21,770 bases of DNA, from IMG/VR virus record IMGVR_UViG_3300026534_000036, positions 1 to 21,770 of that record. One strand, written 5' to 3'. Of this stretch, positions 1 through 5,703 are shown piece by piece. Within the stretch, counting starts at the first letter, position 1, and each line of letters opens with the position of its first letter. This stretch comes from a virus. Both the position numbers and the translations under genes were made by a program. Below the pieces are notes generated by a model. The model saw only the letters and a program-made list of their open reading frames with translations. It ran no database searches and was not told where the DNA came from.

Positions 1-18
1 TGTTGTTTCTTCAATCAA

Positions 19-46
19 TAAAAAACCCAACCACGCAGGTTGGGTT
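19..46 (-). terminator. Rho-independent terminator of the tRNA-Ala locus
   Basis: Read on the minus strand, a 9-bp stem (AACCCAACC / GGTTGGGTT, loop TGCGT) runs directly into a stretch of T residues. It lies about 15 bases beyond the CCA end of the tRNA fragment, so it is probably the host's tRNA terminator and marks sequence outside the element. Confidence 0.8.
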
Positions 47-60
47 GAGTTTACAATTAT

Positions 61-106
61 TGGTGGAGCTGAGCGGGATCGAACCGCCGACCTCCTGAAT
101 GCCATG
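61..106 (-). tRNA. 3' half of tRNA-Ala(GGC), partial; phage attachment site
   Basis: The minus strand carries the CCA end, the 3' acceptor strand, a complete T-arm (loop TTCGATC), the variable loop AGGTC and an anticodon loop ATGGCAT with anticodon GGC. This closely matches bacterial tRNA-Ala. Identity stops in the anticodon stem: the 5' strand pairs at only three positions and no D-arm or 5' acceptor strand follows. A tRNA 3' fragment next to an integrase gene is the classic footprint of integration into a tRNA gene. The intact tRNA should lie at the far end of the element, outside this window. The exact crossover point cannot be set from one junction. Confidence 0.85.
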
Positions 107-153
107 CAGCCGGTCATTGTTTTCTTGCCCTCTATTCATGGCTTTTTTTGTTG

Positions 154-210
154 AACCGGATAACATTTTTGTGCTTAAATGACAAGAAATGTTATCCGGT
201 TTTGTTATCC
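154..210. repeat. Inverted/direct repeats beside att; possible integrase or excisionase arm sites
   Basis: A perfect 15-bp inverted repeat (AACCGGATAACATTT at 154-168, its complement at 187-201) is followed by another copy of its core. The heptamer GTTATCC therefore occurs three times in 53 bases: inverted at 158-164, direct at 191-197 and 204-210. It lies 50-100 bases inside the tRNA fragment, where arm-type integrase sites usually sit, and overlaps the last codons of the integrase. A terminator is less likely, because no T-run follows on the integrase strand and only a short one on the other. Confidence 0.45.
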
Positions 211-1262
211 ACCACCAACCTGATGATCTTTTTATTGTCATCTTTTTCATTGGGAAGATCAGGCAAAAGATTTACGGCCCTTTGTTTTTCCCCATGCAAA
301 AGGTGATAATAAACGTCGCTTGTCATTTTGGTGCTTGAATGCCCGAGGATTTTAGAGACCGCGGCTAAATCGGCACCACCGGCAAGCATTACTGAAGCGA
401 AAAGATGCCGGAGATCATACATCCGAACAGGATATTTTATCCCGGCTTTTTTACATGCTGTCTTAAAGGAACGTCTTAATTGTTTGATCGGTTTCCCATT
501 ATATTCAATAAGGTATGGGGTGGAGGCAACCCTTTTCATTTCAAGCAACCTTTGTCTGAACGTCGCTCTTATAGGAACCTCGCGCCACGTTTTAGTTTTT
601 CGTCCGTACACACGGACCACCCCGGCTTCAAAATCAACTTGATCCCAGCGAATAGAGAAAAGCTCACTGGGGCCGGGACGGGTCCCAAGATTCCACTGGA
701 CTTCTATGGCCCATTTAAGATGAGGCGCGGCATGTTTATATATCTTTTGAAGATCATGGACAGTGAGAAGTGTTTGTCTTGGCACTTCTTTTGCTTTTTT
801 CCACGTCGCGAGGGGATTATTGTGTGTTAATCCATGTTTAATTCCAAAATTAAAAATAGCATTCATATAGGATAAATACCTATTCCTAGTGGATTGACTA
901 CGGTCTTTATAATATTCAGCGACTCTCATTACATCTTTATACGTAAGATGATCGACGGGTTTATTGGGGAGGATGGGAGCTATATGATTACGAATCAAAT
1001 TTACAAGTTCTTTAATATATTTTTTAGACCCTCCATTAGCTTGACAATTTTTGACATATTCTGCTGTCAAAGCGACAAAATTTGTCGATGCAGTAGCTCC
1101 AACTTGCCTGCCAAGTTTTTTCTTGGCTTTTATTTCAAAATCAAAAGCTTGGGCAAGTTTTTTCGCACCGGAACCACGACCAAAAGTCCTAGTTCGCTGT
1201 TTCCCGGACGAATCACGATAGCTTGCATACCAACGTCCGTCTGGTTTTTGATGAACACTCAT
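192..1262 (-). CDS. int: Tyrosine recombinase/integrase
   Basis: This 356-residue protein should integrate and excise the element at the adjacent tRNA-Ala site. The N-terminus (about 1-55) resembles a small arm-binding domain, residues about 60-155 a SAM-like core-binding domain, and 165-335 the catalytic domain. Visible catalytic residues are R195 (in TRPGPSE), a lysine at 222 or 224, R285 and H286 in YDLRH, H308 in LGHSS, and a nucleophile at Y318 or Y319. The first histidine of the usual HxxR box is a tyrosine, a common phage variant. The start overlaps the stop of the excisionase-like gene (ATGA), so the two are translationally coupled and probably expressed from the promoter at 1537-1566. 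Length and domain order are normal for phage integrases. Confidence 0.95.
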   Translation of the reverse strand: MSVHQKPDGRWYASYRDSSGKQRTRTFGRGSGAKKLAQAFDFEIKAKKKLGRQVGATASTNFVALTAEYVKNCQANGGSKKYIKELVNLIRNHIAPILPNKPVDHLTYKDVMRVAEYYKDRSQSTRNRYLSYMNAIFNFGIKHGLTHNNPLATWKKAKEVPRQTLLTVHDLQKIYKHAAPHLKWAIEVQWNLGTRPGPSELFSIRWDQVDFEAGVVRVYGRKTKTWREVPIRATFRQRLLEMKRVASTPYLIEYNGKPIKQLRRSFKTACKKAGIKYPVRMYDLRHLFASVMLAGGADLAAVSKILGHSSTKMTSDVYYHLLHGEKQRAVNLLPDLPNEKDDNKKIIRLVVDNKTG

Positions 1263-1486
1263 AGATCAATTAAATCGAGCAAATCAGGTGTTTTTTGAGA
1301 ATGGGCATGATTGCATTGAATGAAACAATAGGGGGATTCCATAAAATTGTCAAGATCCAATTGGCGATAGCGATTACGGGATGGTCCATATTTAGGAATT
1401 TGATAATCTCGAACAAGTTTATAAAAAACCTGGAGACTATAACCAATATATTTTGCGGCCTGTTTGGCTGTGAGATATGGACCCAT
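1259..1486 (-). CDS. Excisionase-like HTH DNA-binding protein
   Basis: The 75-residue product carries a MerR/excisionase-type winged helix: LTAKQAAKYIGYSLQVFYKL followed by a short wing and YRQLDLDNFM. Proteins of this kind bend att DNA and decide the direction of integrase action, or act as small regulators. The frame is open further upstream to about 1591, but that extension would contain the promoter and operator, so the ATG at 1486, which begins at the HTH domain, was chosen. No good ribosome binding site precedes it, so the start is uncertain. Its TGA overlaps the integrase ATG. Function rests on fold and position only; the C-terminal 25 residues look unstructured. Confidence 0.7.
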   Translation of the reverse strand: MGPYLTAKQAAKYIGYSLQVFYKLVRDYQIPKYGPSRNRYRQLDLDNFMESPYCFIQCNHAHSQKTPDLLDLIDL

Positions 1487-1527
1487 AAAAAGTTGCTTTA
1501 ATGTTAGTTTTGTGATAATTTCTAGCC

Positions 1528-1544
1528 TGTACCTAAATGGTACA
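1528..1544. promoter_or_regulatory. GTACC-N5-GGTAC palindrome, copy 1 (integrase promoter)
   Basis: TGTACC-TAAAT-GGTACA is a perfect palindrome with 6-bp arms. It overlaps the -10 box of the leftward promoter, so a bound protein would block integrase/excisionase transcription. It is one of six copies in the window. Confidence 0.6.
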
Positions 1545-1566
1545 CCACCTAGACATGACATGTCAA
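1537..1566 (-). promoter_or_regulatory. Leftward promoter for excisionase/integrase
   Basis: On the minus strand a perfect -35 box TTGACA (1566-1561) is followed after 18 bases by TACCAT (1542-1537). It would yield an mRNA with a leader of about 40 bases before the excisionase ATG. The -10 overlaps palindrome copy 1. Confidence 0.55.
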
Positions 1567-1585
1567 CCCTTTTTGTGGTTAGAAG

Positions 1586-1614
1586 TTGCAATATACTAAA
1601 ATCTTAGTATATTG
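1586..1614 (+). promoter_or_regulatory. Rightward promoter with TACTAA-N4-TTAGTA operator
   Basis: TTGCAA (1586-1591) and TATATT (1608-1613) are 16 bases apart. Between and across them lies an extended perfect palindrome, CAATATACTAA-AATC-TTAGTATATTG (1589-1614), whose core TACTAA-N4-TTAGTA recurs at 2289 and 12662. The site is the likely operator of the phage repressor. It points toward the gene at 1663. Confidence 0.6.
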
Positions 1615-1662
1615 TAGTTAGGACATTAATTAAAATGTTAACCGCAAGAAAGGGGAAAGGAT

Positions 1663-2058
1663 ATGGCAAATTGGGAGGTCCATAAGGCATTATTTGAGAT
1701 CCTTGACAGGACGGCGGAAGATTATGAGATTTCAGATACAATATGGGCAAAGAAGGCGGGCCTTGTTAGACCCAGGTTGAGTGATTTTAGGGGAAATAAA
1801 CCGGGGAGATCATTCACTTTCAACGTTTTTCATAGACTCTCTACCGCACTTCGCGAGATCATAGGAGACAAGGGGTTTATGGCCGCAATAAATAAACATG
1901 CTAACACGATCTTAGACAAAGAATTTGAAACGCCAGACGATTTAAGTAAATTTGCCTTATTTCTAATGAAAGGAGGCTCAATTATAGACAGAGCCATTGA
2001 AAAAGAAAGTAAGTGGGATGAGATCTTTAAGGCGATCGAATCAGTCTTGGACGAATAG
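1663..2058 (+). CDS. Possible HTH regulator, unrecognised family
   Basis: I do not recognise this 131-residue protein by family. Residues 26-62 (IWAKKAGLVRPRLSDF, then a basic turn and FNVFHRLSTAL) have the pattern of an XRE-like helix-turn-helix, so a DNA-binding regulator such as an immunity or Cro-type protein is a reasonable guess. The rest is acidic and helical. The start has a good ribosome binding site (GAAAGGGGAAAGG). It is expressed from the operator-controlled promoter at 1586-1614. Its last 18 bases overlap the 3' end of the convergent repressor gene, so transcription of the two should interfere. Confidence 0.65.
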   Translation: MANWEVHKALFEILDRTAEDYEISDTIWAKKAGLVRPRLSDFRGNKPGRSFTFNVFHRLSTALREIIGDKGFMAAINKHANTILDKEFETPDDLSKFALFLMKGGSIIDRAIEKESKWDEIFKAIESVLDE

Positions 2059-2238
2059 ATCTTGGACTTTAACACCAAGGGCCAGAGCAATCTTATATAA
2101 AGTTTTTAATGAACAATCAGAAATTTTTTCATTCCGGGCACGCCTAATTGTCTCGCGGGCTAGCCCGGTTTTTTTCTCTAAATCGGAAAACGTTAAACCC
2201 TTTTTTTCCATAACTTCTTTAACTCTACTTTTTAACAT
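2041..2238 (-). CDS. Small Cro/CI-like XRE-family repressor
   Basis: This 65-residue protein is essentially one XRE helix-turn-helix domain: VKEVMEKKGLTFSDLEKKTG, then LARETIRRARN as recognition region and LKTLYKIALALGV as the closing helices. Single-domain members bind palindromic operators as dimers and set the lysis-lysogeny choice. It lacks the C-terminal peptidase/dimerisation domain of lambda CI, so RecA-stimulated self-cleavage is not expected. A strong ribosome binding site (GGAGGG) precedes the ATG, and its own promoter (2260-2287) faces the early promoter across a TACTAA-N4-TTAGTA site. I infer this is the protein that binds that site. Confidence 0.85.
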   Translation of the reverse strand: MLKSRVKEVMEKKGLTFSDLEKKTGLARETIRRARNEKISDCSLKTLYKIALALGVKVQDLFVQD

Positions 2239-2259
2239 TTTTAACCCTCCGTAGCAGCT

Positions 2260-2287
2260 ATTATACCATTTTTCACTTGCACGGCAA
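2260..2287 (-). promoter_or_regulatory. Repressor promoter
   Basis: On the minus strand TTGCCG (2287-2282) and a perfect TATAAT (2265-2260) are 16 bases apart. It lies about 20 bases upstream of the repressor's ribosome binding site. The -35 is part of the inverted repeat ACTTGC-ACG-GCAAGT (2275-2289), which abuts the operator. Confidence 0.55.
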
Positions 2288-2305
2288 GTACTAATGTGTT
2301 AGTAT
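2277..2305 (+). promoter_or_regulatory. Early rightward promoter with TACTAA-N4-TTAGTA operator
   Basis: TTGCAC (2277-2282) and TAGTAT (2300-2305) are 17 bases apart, with the palindrome TACTAA-TGTG-TTAGTA at 2289-2304 between and over them. This matches the arrangement at 1586 and 12650. Divergent to the repressor promoter, it is the natural switch for the replication operon starting at 2375. Confidence 0.6.
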
Positions 2306-2342
2306 TTAAGTACTTGGTTCTTTTATTTTTTTAACCTTAACC

Positions 2343-2357
2343 GTACCATAACGGTAC
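2343..2357. promoter_or_regulatory. GTACC-N5-GGTAC palindrome, copy 2
   Basis: GTACC-ATAAC-GGTAC ends 17 bases before the ATG of the RecB-like nuclease and 3 bases before its AAAGGAG ribosome binding site. It could be a DNA operator or, in mRNA, a small hairpin next to the ribosome binding site. Confidence 0.6.
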
Positions 2358-2374
2358 AGAAAGGAGCAGTTAAA

Positions 2375-3292
2375 ATGCCTGCTAAATGGTTTATTTGTCC
2401 TGATGGGCAATGGACGAAAATCAACGAATGTTATGAAAAATGTAGAATGCACCAAAGATGTATGACCATTGAAACCTTAATGGAAATAGGAAGGGAAAGA
2501 AAATGGACTGGCGTACCAAGCGTGACCCAACTCCTAAAAGGAACTCGCCAGGCATACCTTGAAATCAGGAAAGATTATGCAATCGACCCACAGGATCAAG
2601 CATTTTCACTCCTGGGAACAAAACATCACCTCAAACTTGAAAAAAATCTCATAAACACACCAACACTTTTAGAGGTTGGAATGTCAGAATTTGGTATTAG
2701 CGGGATAGCGGATCATTATGACGCAGAATCACAAATATTAACTGATTACAAAACGAGCGGAAGTTATAAAGTTGCTAAAGTGGTTGGGATTGTCAAGATA
2801 ACCCGGGAAGAACCAATTTTAAGGCCAGATGGCACACCACTTATACTGAAGTCAGGTAAAAATAAGGGAAAACCCAAAACTAGAAAAATTACTTCATTTG
2901 AAATAAGGCCGGAAACGAGAGATGGTTTTGATTGGGATATGCAGTTGAACATGTATCGAATCTTTTTTGAACGAGCCGGGTTTAAGGTCAAAAAGATGCA
3001 GATACAGGCAACAGTAAGAGATGGAGGAACCTACATTGCTAAACAACGTGGCATTGATAAGAACATTTATTTAATTCCAATTCCGTTTATAAACGATAAT
3101 GATGTTATTATTTACTTCAAATCAAAAGCCGATGATCTTTTATGGGCACTACAAAATGAGGTTATGCCTTATAGATGCTCGGATTATGAATCATGGAAAG
3201 GGAGAAGATGTGAGAACTATTGCCCGGTTAGCGCTTATTGCTCACATTATGAAGAAACTGGAAAAGAAGAGGATCTTTTTTTTATTCAATAA
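2375..3292 (+). CDS. RecB/Cas4-like PD-(D/E)XK nuclease with two cysteine modules
   Basis: This is a 305-residue member of the RecB/Cas4/AddB nuclease class, likely a DNA exonuclease of the phage recombination module. The nuclease core shows H84/H85, D113 in GIADHYD, D124-Y-K126 (DYKTS) and the Q190-xxx-Y194 motif. The N-terminus has cysteines C8, C19, C23 and C29, and the C-terminus C268, C279, C283 and C289. Both sets have the spacing C-X10-C-X3-C-X5-C. The C-terminal trio fits the iron-sulfur cluster ligands of Cas4/AddB; a complete second set at the N-terminus is unusual. Residues about 135-180 form a basic insertion. It is the first gene of the early operon, followed by a second nuclease and a Rad52-like protein. 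Confidence 0.85.
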   Translation: MPAKWFICPDGQWTKINECYEKCRMHQRCMTIETLMEIGRERKWTGVPSVTQLLKGTRQAYLEIRKDYAIDPQDQAFSLLGTKHHLKLEKNLINTPTLLEVGMSEFGISGIADHYDAESQILTDYKTSGSYKVAKVVGIVKITREEPILRPDGTPLILKSGKNKGKPKTRKITSFEIRPETRDGFDWDMQLNMYRIFFERAGFKVKKMQIQATVRDGGTYIAKQRGIDKNIYLIPIPFINDNDVIIYFKSKADDLLWALQNEVMPYRCSDYESWKGRRCENYCPVSAYCSHYEETGKEEDLFFIQ

Positions 3293-3293
3293 G

Positions 3294-3308
3294 GTACCAA
3301 TGCGGTAC
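3294..3308. promoter_or_regulatory. GTACC-N5-GGTAC palindrome, copy 3
   Basis: GTACC-AATGC-GGTAC lies in the 30-base gap between the two nuclease genes. It ends directly before the ribosome binding site GGAAAGGA and 14 bases before the next ATG. Confidence 0.6.
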
Positions 3309-3322
3309 GGAAAGGACCGGAT

Positions 3323-3994
3323 ATGAAAGAGAGTGAAATTGCCAAAGCAGTTGTAGGATGGTTAACAGAGAACGAATGGGACGTTTATAAGGAAGTGTGT
3401 CTGGGAGATTGGGCGGAAGGAGCCCCAAAGGCAGATATCGTTGCAGTCAACCTTCCGCTTATATGGATAATCGAAACTAAGACAAGAATGTCTCTATCTC
3501 TATTAGACCAGGTTTTTAGAATATACAGATATTACCCCGCTCATTACATAAGCGTTGCAGTCGGAACACCGGCATGCTTATGGAAGAGATATTACCATTT
3601 CGCAGCGAAAGATTTTCTTCAATCTCACGGAATAGGGCTTTTTTATGTAAGCGATTATGGGAAGGTTAATTGCATTCTAGCACCACAAATACGCCGAAAA
3701 ATCAAGGCAAACTGGATTTTGAAGAGACTTCACCGAGAACAGAAACACAGTGAGGCCGGAACTAAAGACGGAAATTATTTCACTCCATTTAAGGCCACAC
3801 TTGCTAGTCTGTATGCTTATCTCTCAGCGAGACCAGGGAGCACCTTAAATGAAATTATGTCATCTATAAAAACTCACTACAATTGCGAAAATACCGCTAG
3901 AGCTGCAATAGCAAAATACATAAGGGATGGCGTAATTAAGGGGATAAGAATCGACAAAAGCATAAAACCATATCGTTACTATCTAGAAAAATAA
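3323..3994 (+). CDS. PD-(D/E)XK-fold nuclease-like protein with C-terminal winged helix
   Basis: The 223-residue protein has an N-terminal restriction-endonuclease-like core: E24, D38 in KADIVAV, and E51-T-K53 in WIIETKTR, followed by LLDQ. That is the D-x(n)-ExK pattern of the family. Residues about 150-215 (LASLYAYLSARPGSTLNEIM, ENTARAAIAKYIRDGVI) look like a winged helix, suggesting a DNA-targeting part. A role in DNA end processing or repair is inferred from its position between a RecB-like nuclease and a Rad52-like annealing protein; a nicking or defence role is also possible. The ribosome binding site GAAAGGA supports the ATG. Confidence 0.7.
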   Translation: MKESEIAKAVVGWLTENEWDVYKEVCLGDWAEGAPKADIVAVNLPLIWIIETKTRMSLSLLDQVFRIYRYYPAHYISVAVGTPACLWKRYYHFAAKDFLQSHGIGLFYVSDYGKVNCILAPQIRRKIKANWILKRLHREQKHSEAGTKDGNYFTPFKATLASLYAYLSARPGSTLNEIMSSIKTHYNCENTARAAIAKYIRDGVIKGIRIDKSIKPYRYYLEK

Positions 3995-4008
3995 AGAAAG
4001 GAATAACT

Positions 4009-4698
4009 ATGGACTTATCAAAACTAAAAGAACCTTTTGGAAAAGATGAAGTTGAATGGAGGGTTCAGCAACTTGGAAAAAATAATGGAAAATGCTGGGC
4101 TCTATTGGTTCCATATATCCAAAACAGGGCTATTCAAAACCGGTTGGATGAAGTATGTGGGCCGGAAAATTGGAAAAATGATTTTATGCCCGGACCGGAT
4201 GGCGGCGTTTTATGCGGAATATCCATTAAGATCAAAAACGAATGGATTACAAAATGGGATGGAGCGGAAAACACAGACATAGAGCCCGTAAAAGGAGGAC
4301 TTTCAGACTCCATGAAAAGGGCAGCAGTGCAATGGGGAATGGGAAGATATCTCTATGAATTAGACCCAATGTTTGTGGCTGTCGTCGAAAAAAAACCAGA
4401 TACCCGACATATTAGGATAAACGATAAAAAGAAGGGGATATATGGATACGCTATTATGCCAGATATCACAAGATTGGTATTACCCAAAGAGAACCAACAA
4501 TCAGAAGAAAAACCAAAGCCAGACAAAAACCCCTCGCCGGCAGAAATAAGTAAAAAAATATACGCATGCAAAAATTTAGAGGAGCTGCAGGCTTATTGGA
4601 ACAACCATTTCCACGAATGGGAGAAAACATTAACCAAAAGACAGATGACGGCGATAACAAAAGCCAAAGATAAAATGAAGGATAAATTATCAAAATAA
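4009..4698 (+). CDS. Rad52/22-like single-strand annealing protein
   Basis: The 229-residue product matches the phage Rad52 group. The N-terminal domain (1-125) has the hallmark order LKEPFGKDEVEWRVQ, RAIQNRLDEVCGPENW, VLCGISIKI, WDGAENTDIEPVKGGLSDSMKRAAVQWG and GRYLYEL. These proteins form rings on single-stranded DNA and anneal complementary strands, working with an exonuclease like lambda Bet with Exo. Residues 160-229 form a charged tail of the kind that often binds SSB or replication partners. The upstream nuclease genes complete the module. The start is preceded by AAAGAAAGGA. Confidence 0.85.
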   Translation: MDLSKLKEPFGKDEVEWRVQQLGKNNGKCWALLVPYIQNRAIQNRLDEVCGPENWKNDFMPGPDGGVLCGISIKIKNEWITKWDGAENTDIEPVKGGLSDSMKRAAVQWGMGRYLYELDPMFVAVVEKKPDTRHIRINDKKKGIYGYAIMPDITRLVLPKENQQSEEKPKPDKNPSPAEISKKIYACKNLEELQAYWNNHFHEWEKTLTKRQMTAITKAKDKMKDKLSK

Positions 4699-4706
4699 AA
4701 ATATCA

Positions 4707-4729
4707 CGGGGTGGGAGACACCCACCCTG
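4707..4729 (+). other. GC-rich stem-loop between annealing protein and initiator
   Basis: GGGTGGG-AGACA-CCCACCC forms a 7-bp GC stem, extendable to 9 bp with a G-T and a C-G pair, in otherwise AT-rich DNA. There is no T-run on the plus strand, so it is not a standard terminator. It sits about 20 bases upstream of the initiator's start and could be an mRNA processing or stabilising element. Confidence 0.5.
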
Positions 4730-4749
4730 GATATAAAAAGGGGAAAGTC

Positions 4750-5703
4750 ATGGCAAGATCCAGGATAATTAAACCGGAATTTTTTAATGATGAAAAACTA
4801 GCTAAGATATCTCGTGATGCTAGGCTAGTTTTTGTTGGATTATGGGTTAACTCGGATGATTATGGAGTCGTGAAAGGACATCCGGCATGGCTAAGAAGTA
4901 TGATATTCCCATATGAATACGAAATTAAAATAAATCAATTTGAAAAATGGTTAGAAGAATTATCTAACATAGGAATGATTAGAAGATTTCAACACAATGA
5001 CGAAACATATTACTACATCGTCAACTTTTTAAAATTTCAAAAAATTCAAAAACCCTCCAAACAAAGAAATCCAGAACCACCAGAAGAAATAAAAAATTTA
5101 AAATTTTCAGAAAAAAAATTAGAAAAAAATAAAAAAAATATAAAAAATTCGGACGAAACAGAAACAGAAACAGAAACAGAAACAGAAACAGAAACAGAAA
5201 TAAATATTTTTGCTCGGAACGAAAAAAATCATTCCGAGCAACCACCAGCAAAACCACTCTTTGAAATTCCACTTGTCGGCACTAAAGATAAACATAAGAG
5301 TACACATAAAATTTATCCTGAAGATATTAACACTTGGCAGGAACTATACCCAGGCATCGACGTGGAAAAAGAGATACGGAAATTAGTTGCATGGAATATT
5401 GCTAATCCAACCAGAAGGAAAACCCCGAACGGGATTAACAGGCATATTAATAGCTGGTTGGCAAAAGCCCAGGATAGCGGAAACGGGAACAGAAAACACA
5501 AAATCCACACGAGGGCCGAAGCGGAAGAAGCGTGGAAAAAAGTAATGCTAAAAATTAGGGGGCATGGAGAATTAGACCCATACACTAAAGATATCATAGA
5601 AACGATGGGTGGAATTTCATCACTCGGTAAAATGACAGAGAAGGAAATTAATTTTAGACGGAATGATTTTTTTAAACTTTATGAACAAGGGGTTGAAAAA
5701 TGA
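4750..5703 (+). CDS. Phage replication initiator/helicase-loader-like protein
   Basis: The 317-residue protein starts with SRIIKPEFFNDEKLAKISRD and ARLVFVGLWVNSDDYG, the winged-helix N-terminus common to phage replisome organisers. In that family the N-terminal domain binds the origin and the C-terminal part loads the helicase. The middle (about residues 98-155) is lysine/glutamate-rich and includes a Glu-Thr dipeptide repeated seven times, encoded by a hexanucleotide tandem repeat. The C-terminal part (about 175-317) contains a possible DnaB-interaction region with INRHINSWLAKA. The ATG at 4750 was chosen because the conserved N-terminus starts there and AAGGGGAAAG precedes it. Its stop overlaps the dnaB start (ATGA), which fits initiator-helicase coupling. 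Confidence 0.75.
   Translation: MARSRIIKPEFFNDEKLAKISRDARLVFVGLWVNSDDYGVVKGHPAWLRSMIFPYEYEIKINQFEKWLEELSNIGMIRRFQHNDETYYYIVNFLKFQKIQKPSKQRNPEPPEEIKNLKFSEKKLEKNKKNIKNSDETETETETETETETEINIFARNEKNHSEQPPAKPLFEIPLVGTKDKHKSTHKIYPEDINTWQELYPGIDVEKEIRKLVAWNIANPTRRKTPNGINRHINSWLAKAQDSGNGNRKHKIHTRAEAEEAWKKVMLKIRGHGELDPYTKDIIETMGGISSLGKMTEKEINFRRNDFFKLYEQGVEK
5085..5240. other. Possible replication origin inside the initiator gene
   Basis: Three features lie together: an almost GC-free A-rich stretch (about 5085-5150), seven perfect GAAACA units (5155-5196), and a perfect 9-bp inverted repeat TGCTCGGAA / TTCCGAGCA (5211-5219 and 5232-5240, spacer 12). Lambdoid phages carry their origin within the initiator gene as repeats beside an AT-rich unwinding region, so the arrangement is suggestive. 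The GAAACA array could also be simple coding microsatellite. Confidence 0.4.
5155..5196 (+). repeat. Tandem repeat, seven GAAACA units
   Basis: Seven perfect hexamers encode seven Glu-Thr pairs. The unit length keeps the frame, so slippage would change linker length without breaking the gene. Confidence 0.9.

Noticed and set aside
11-250. A minus-strand open frame of 79 codons across the tRNA fragment and att region
   Set aside because: It runs through the tRNA 3' half, the terminator and the repeat array; no ribosome binding site or domain.
606-621. Inverted repeat GTCCGT-ACAC-ACGGAC
   Set aside because: It lies within conserved integrase coding sequence and matches neither operator family.
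5021-5307. Minus-strand frames rich in Phe and Leu-Phe repeats that look like membrane proteins
   Set aside because: They are the complement of the Lys/Glu-Thr-rich linker and GAAACA array of the initiator gene.
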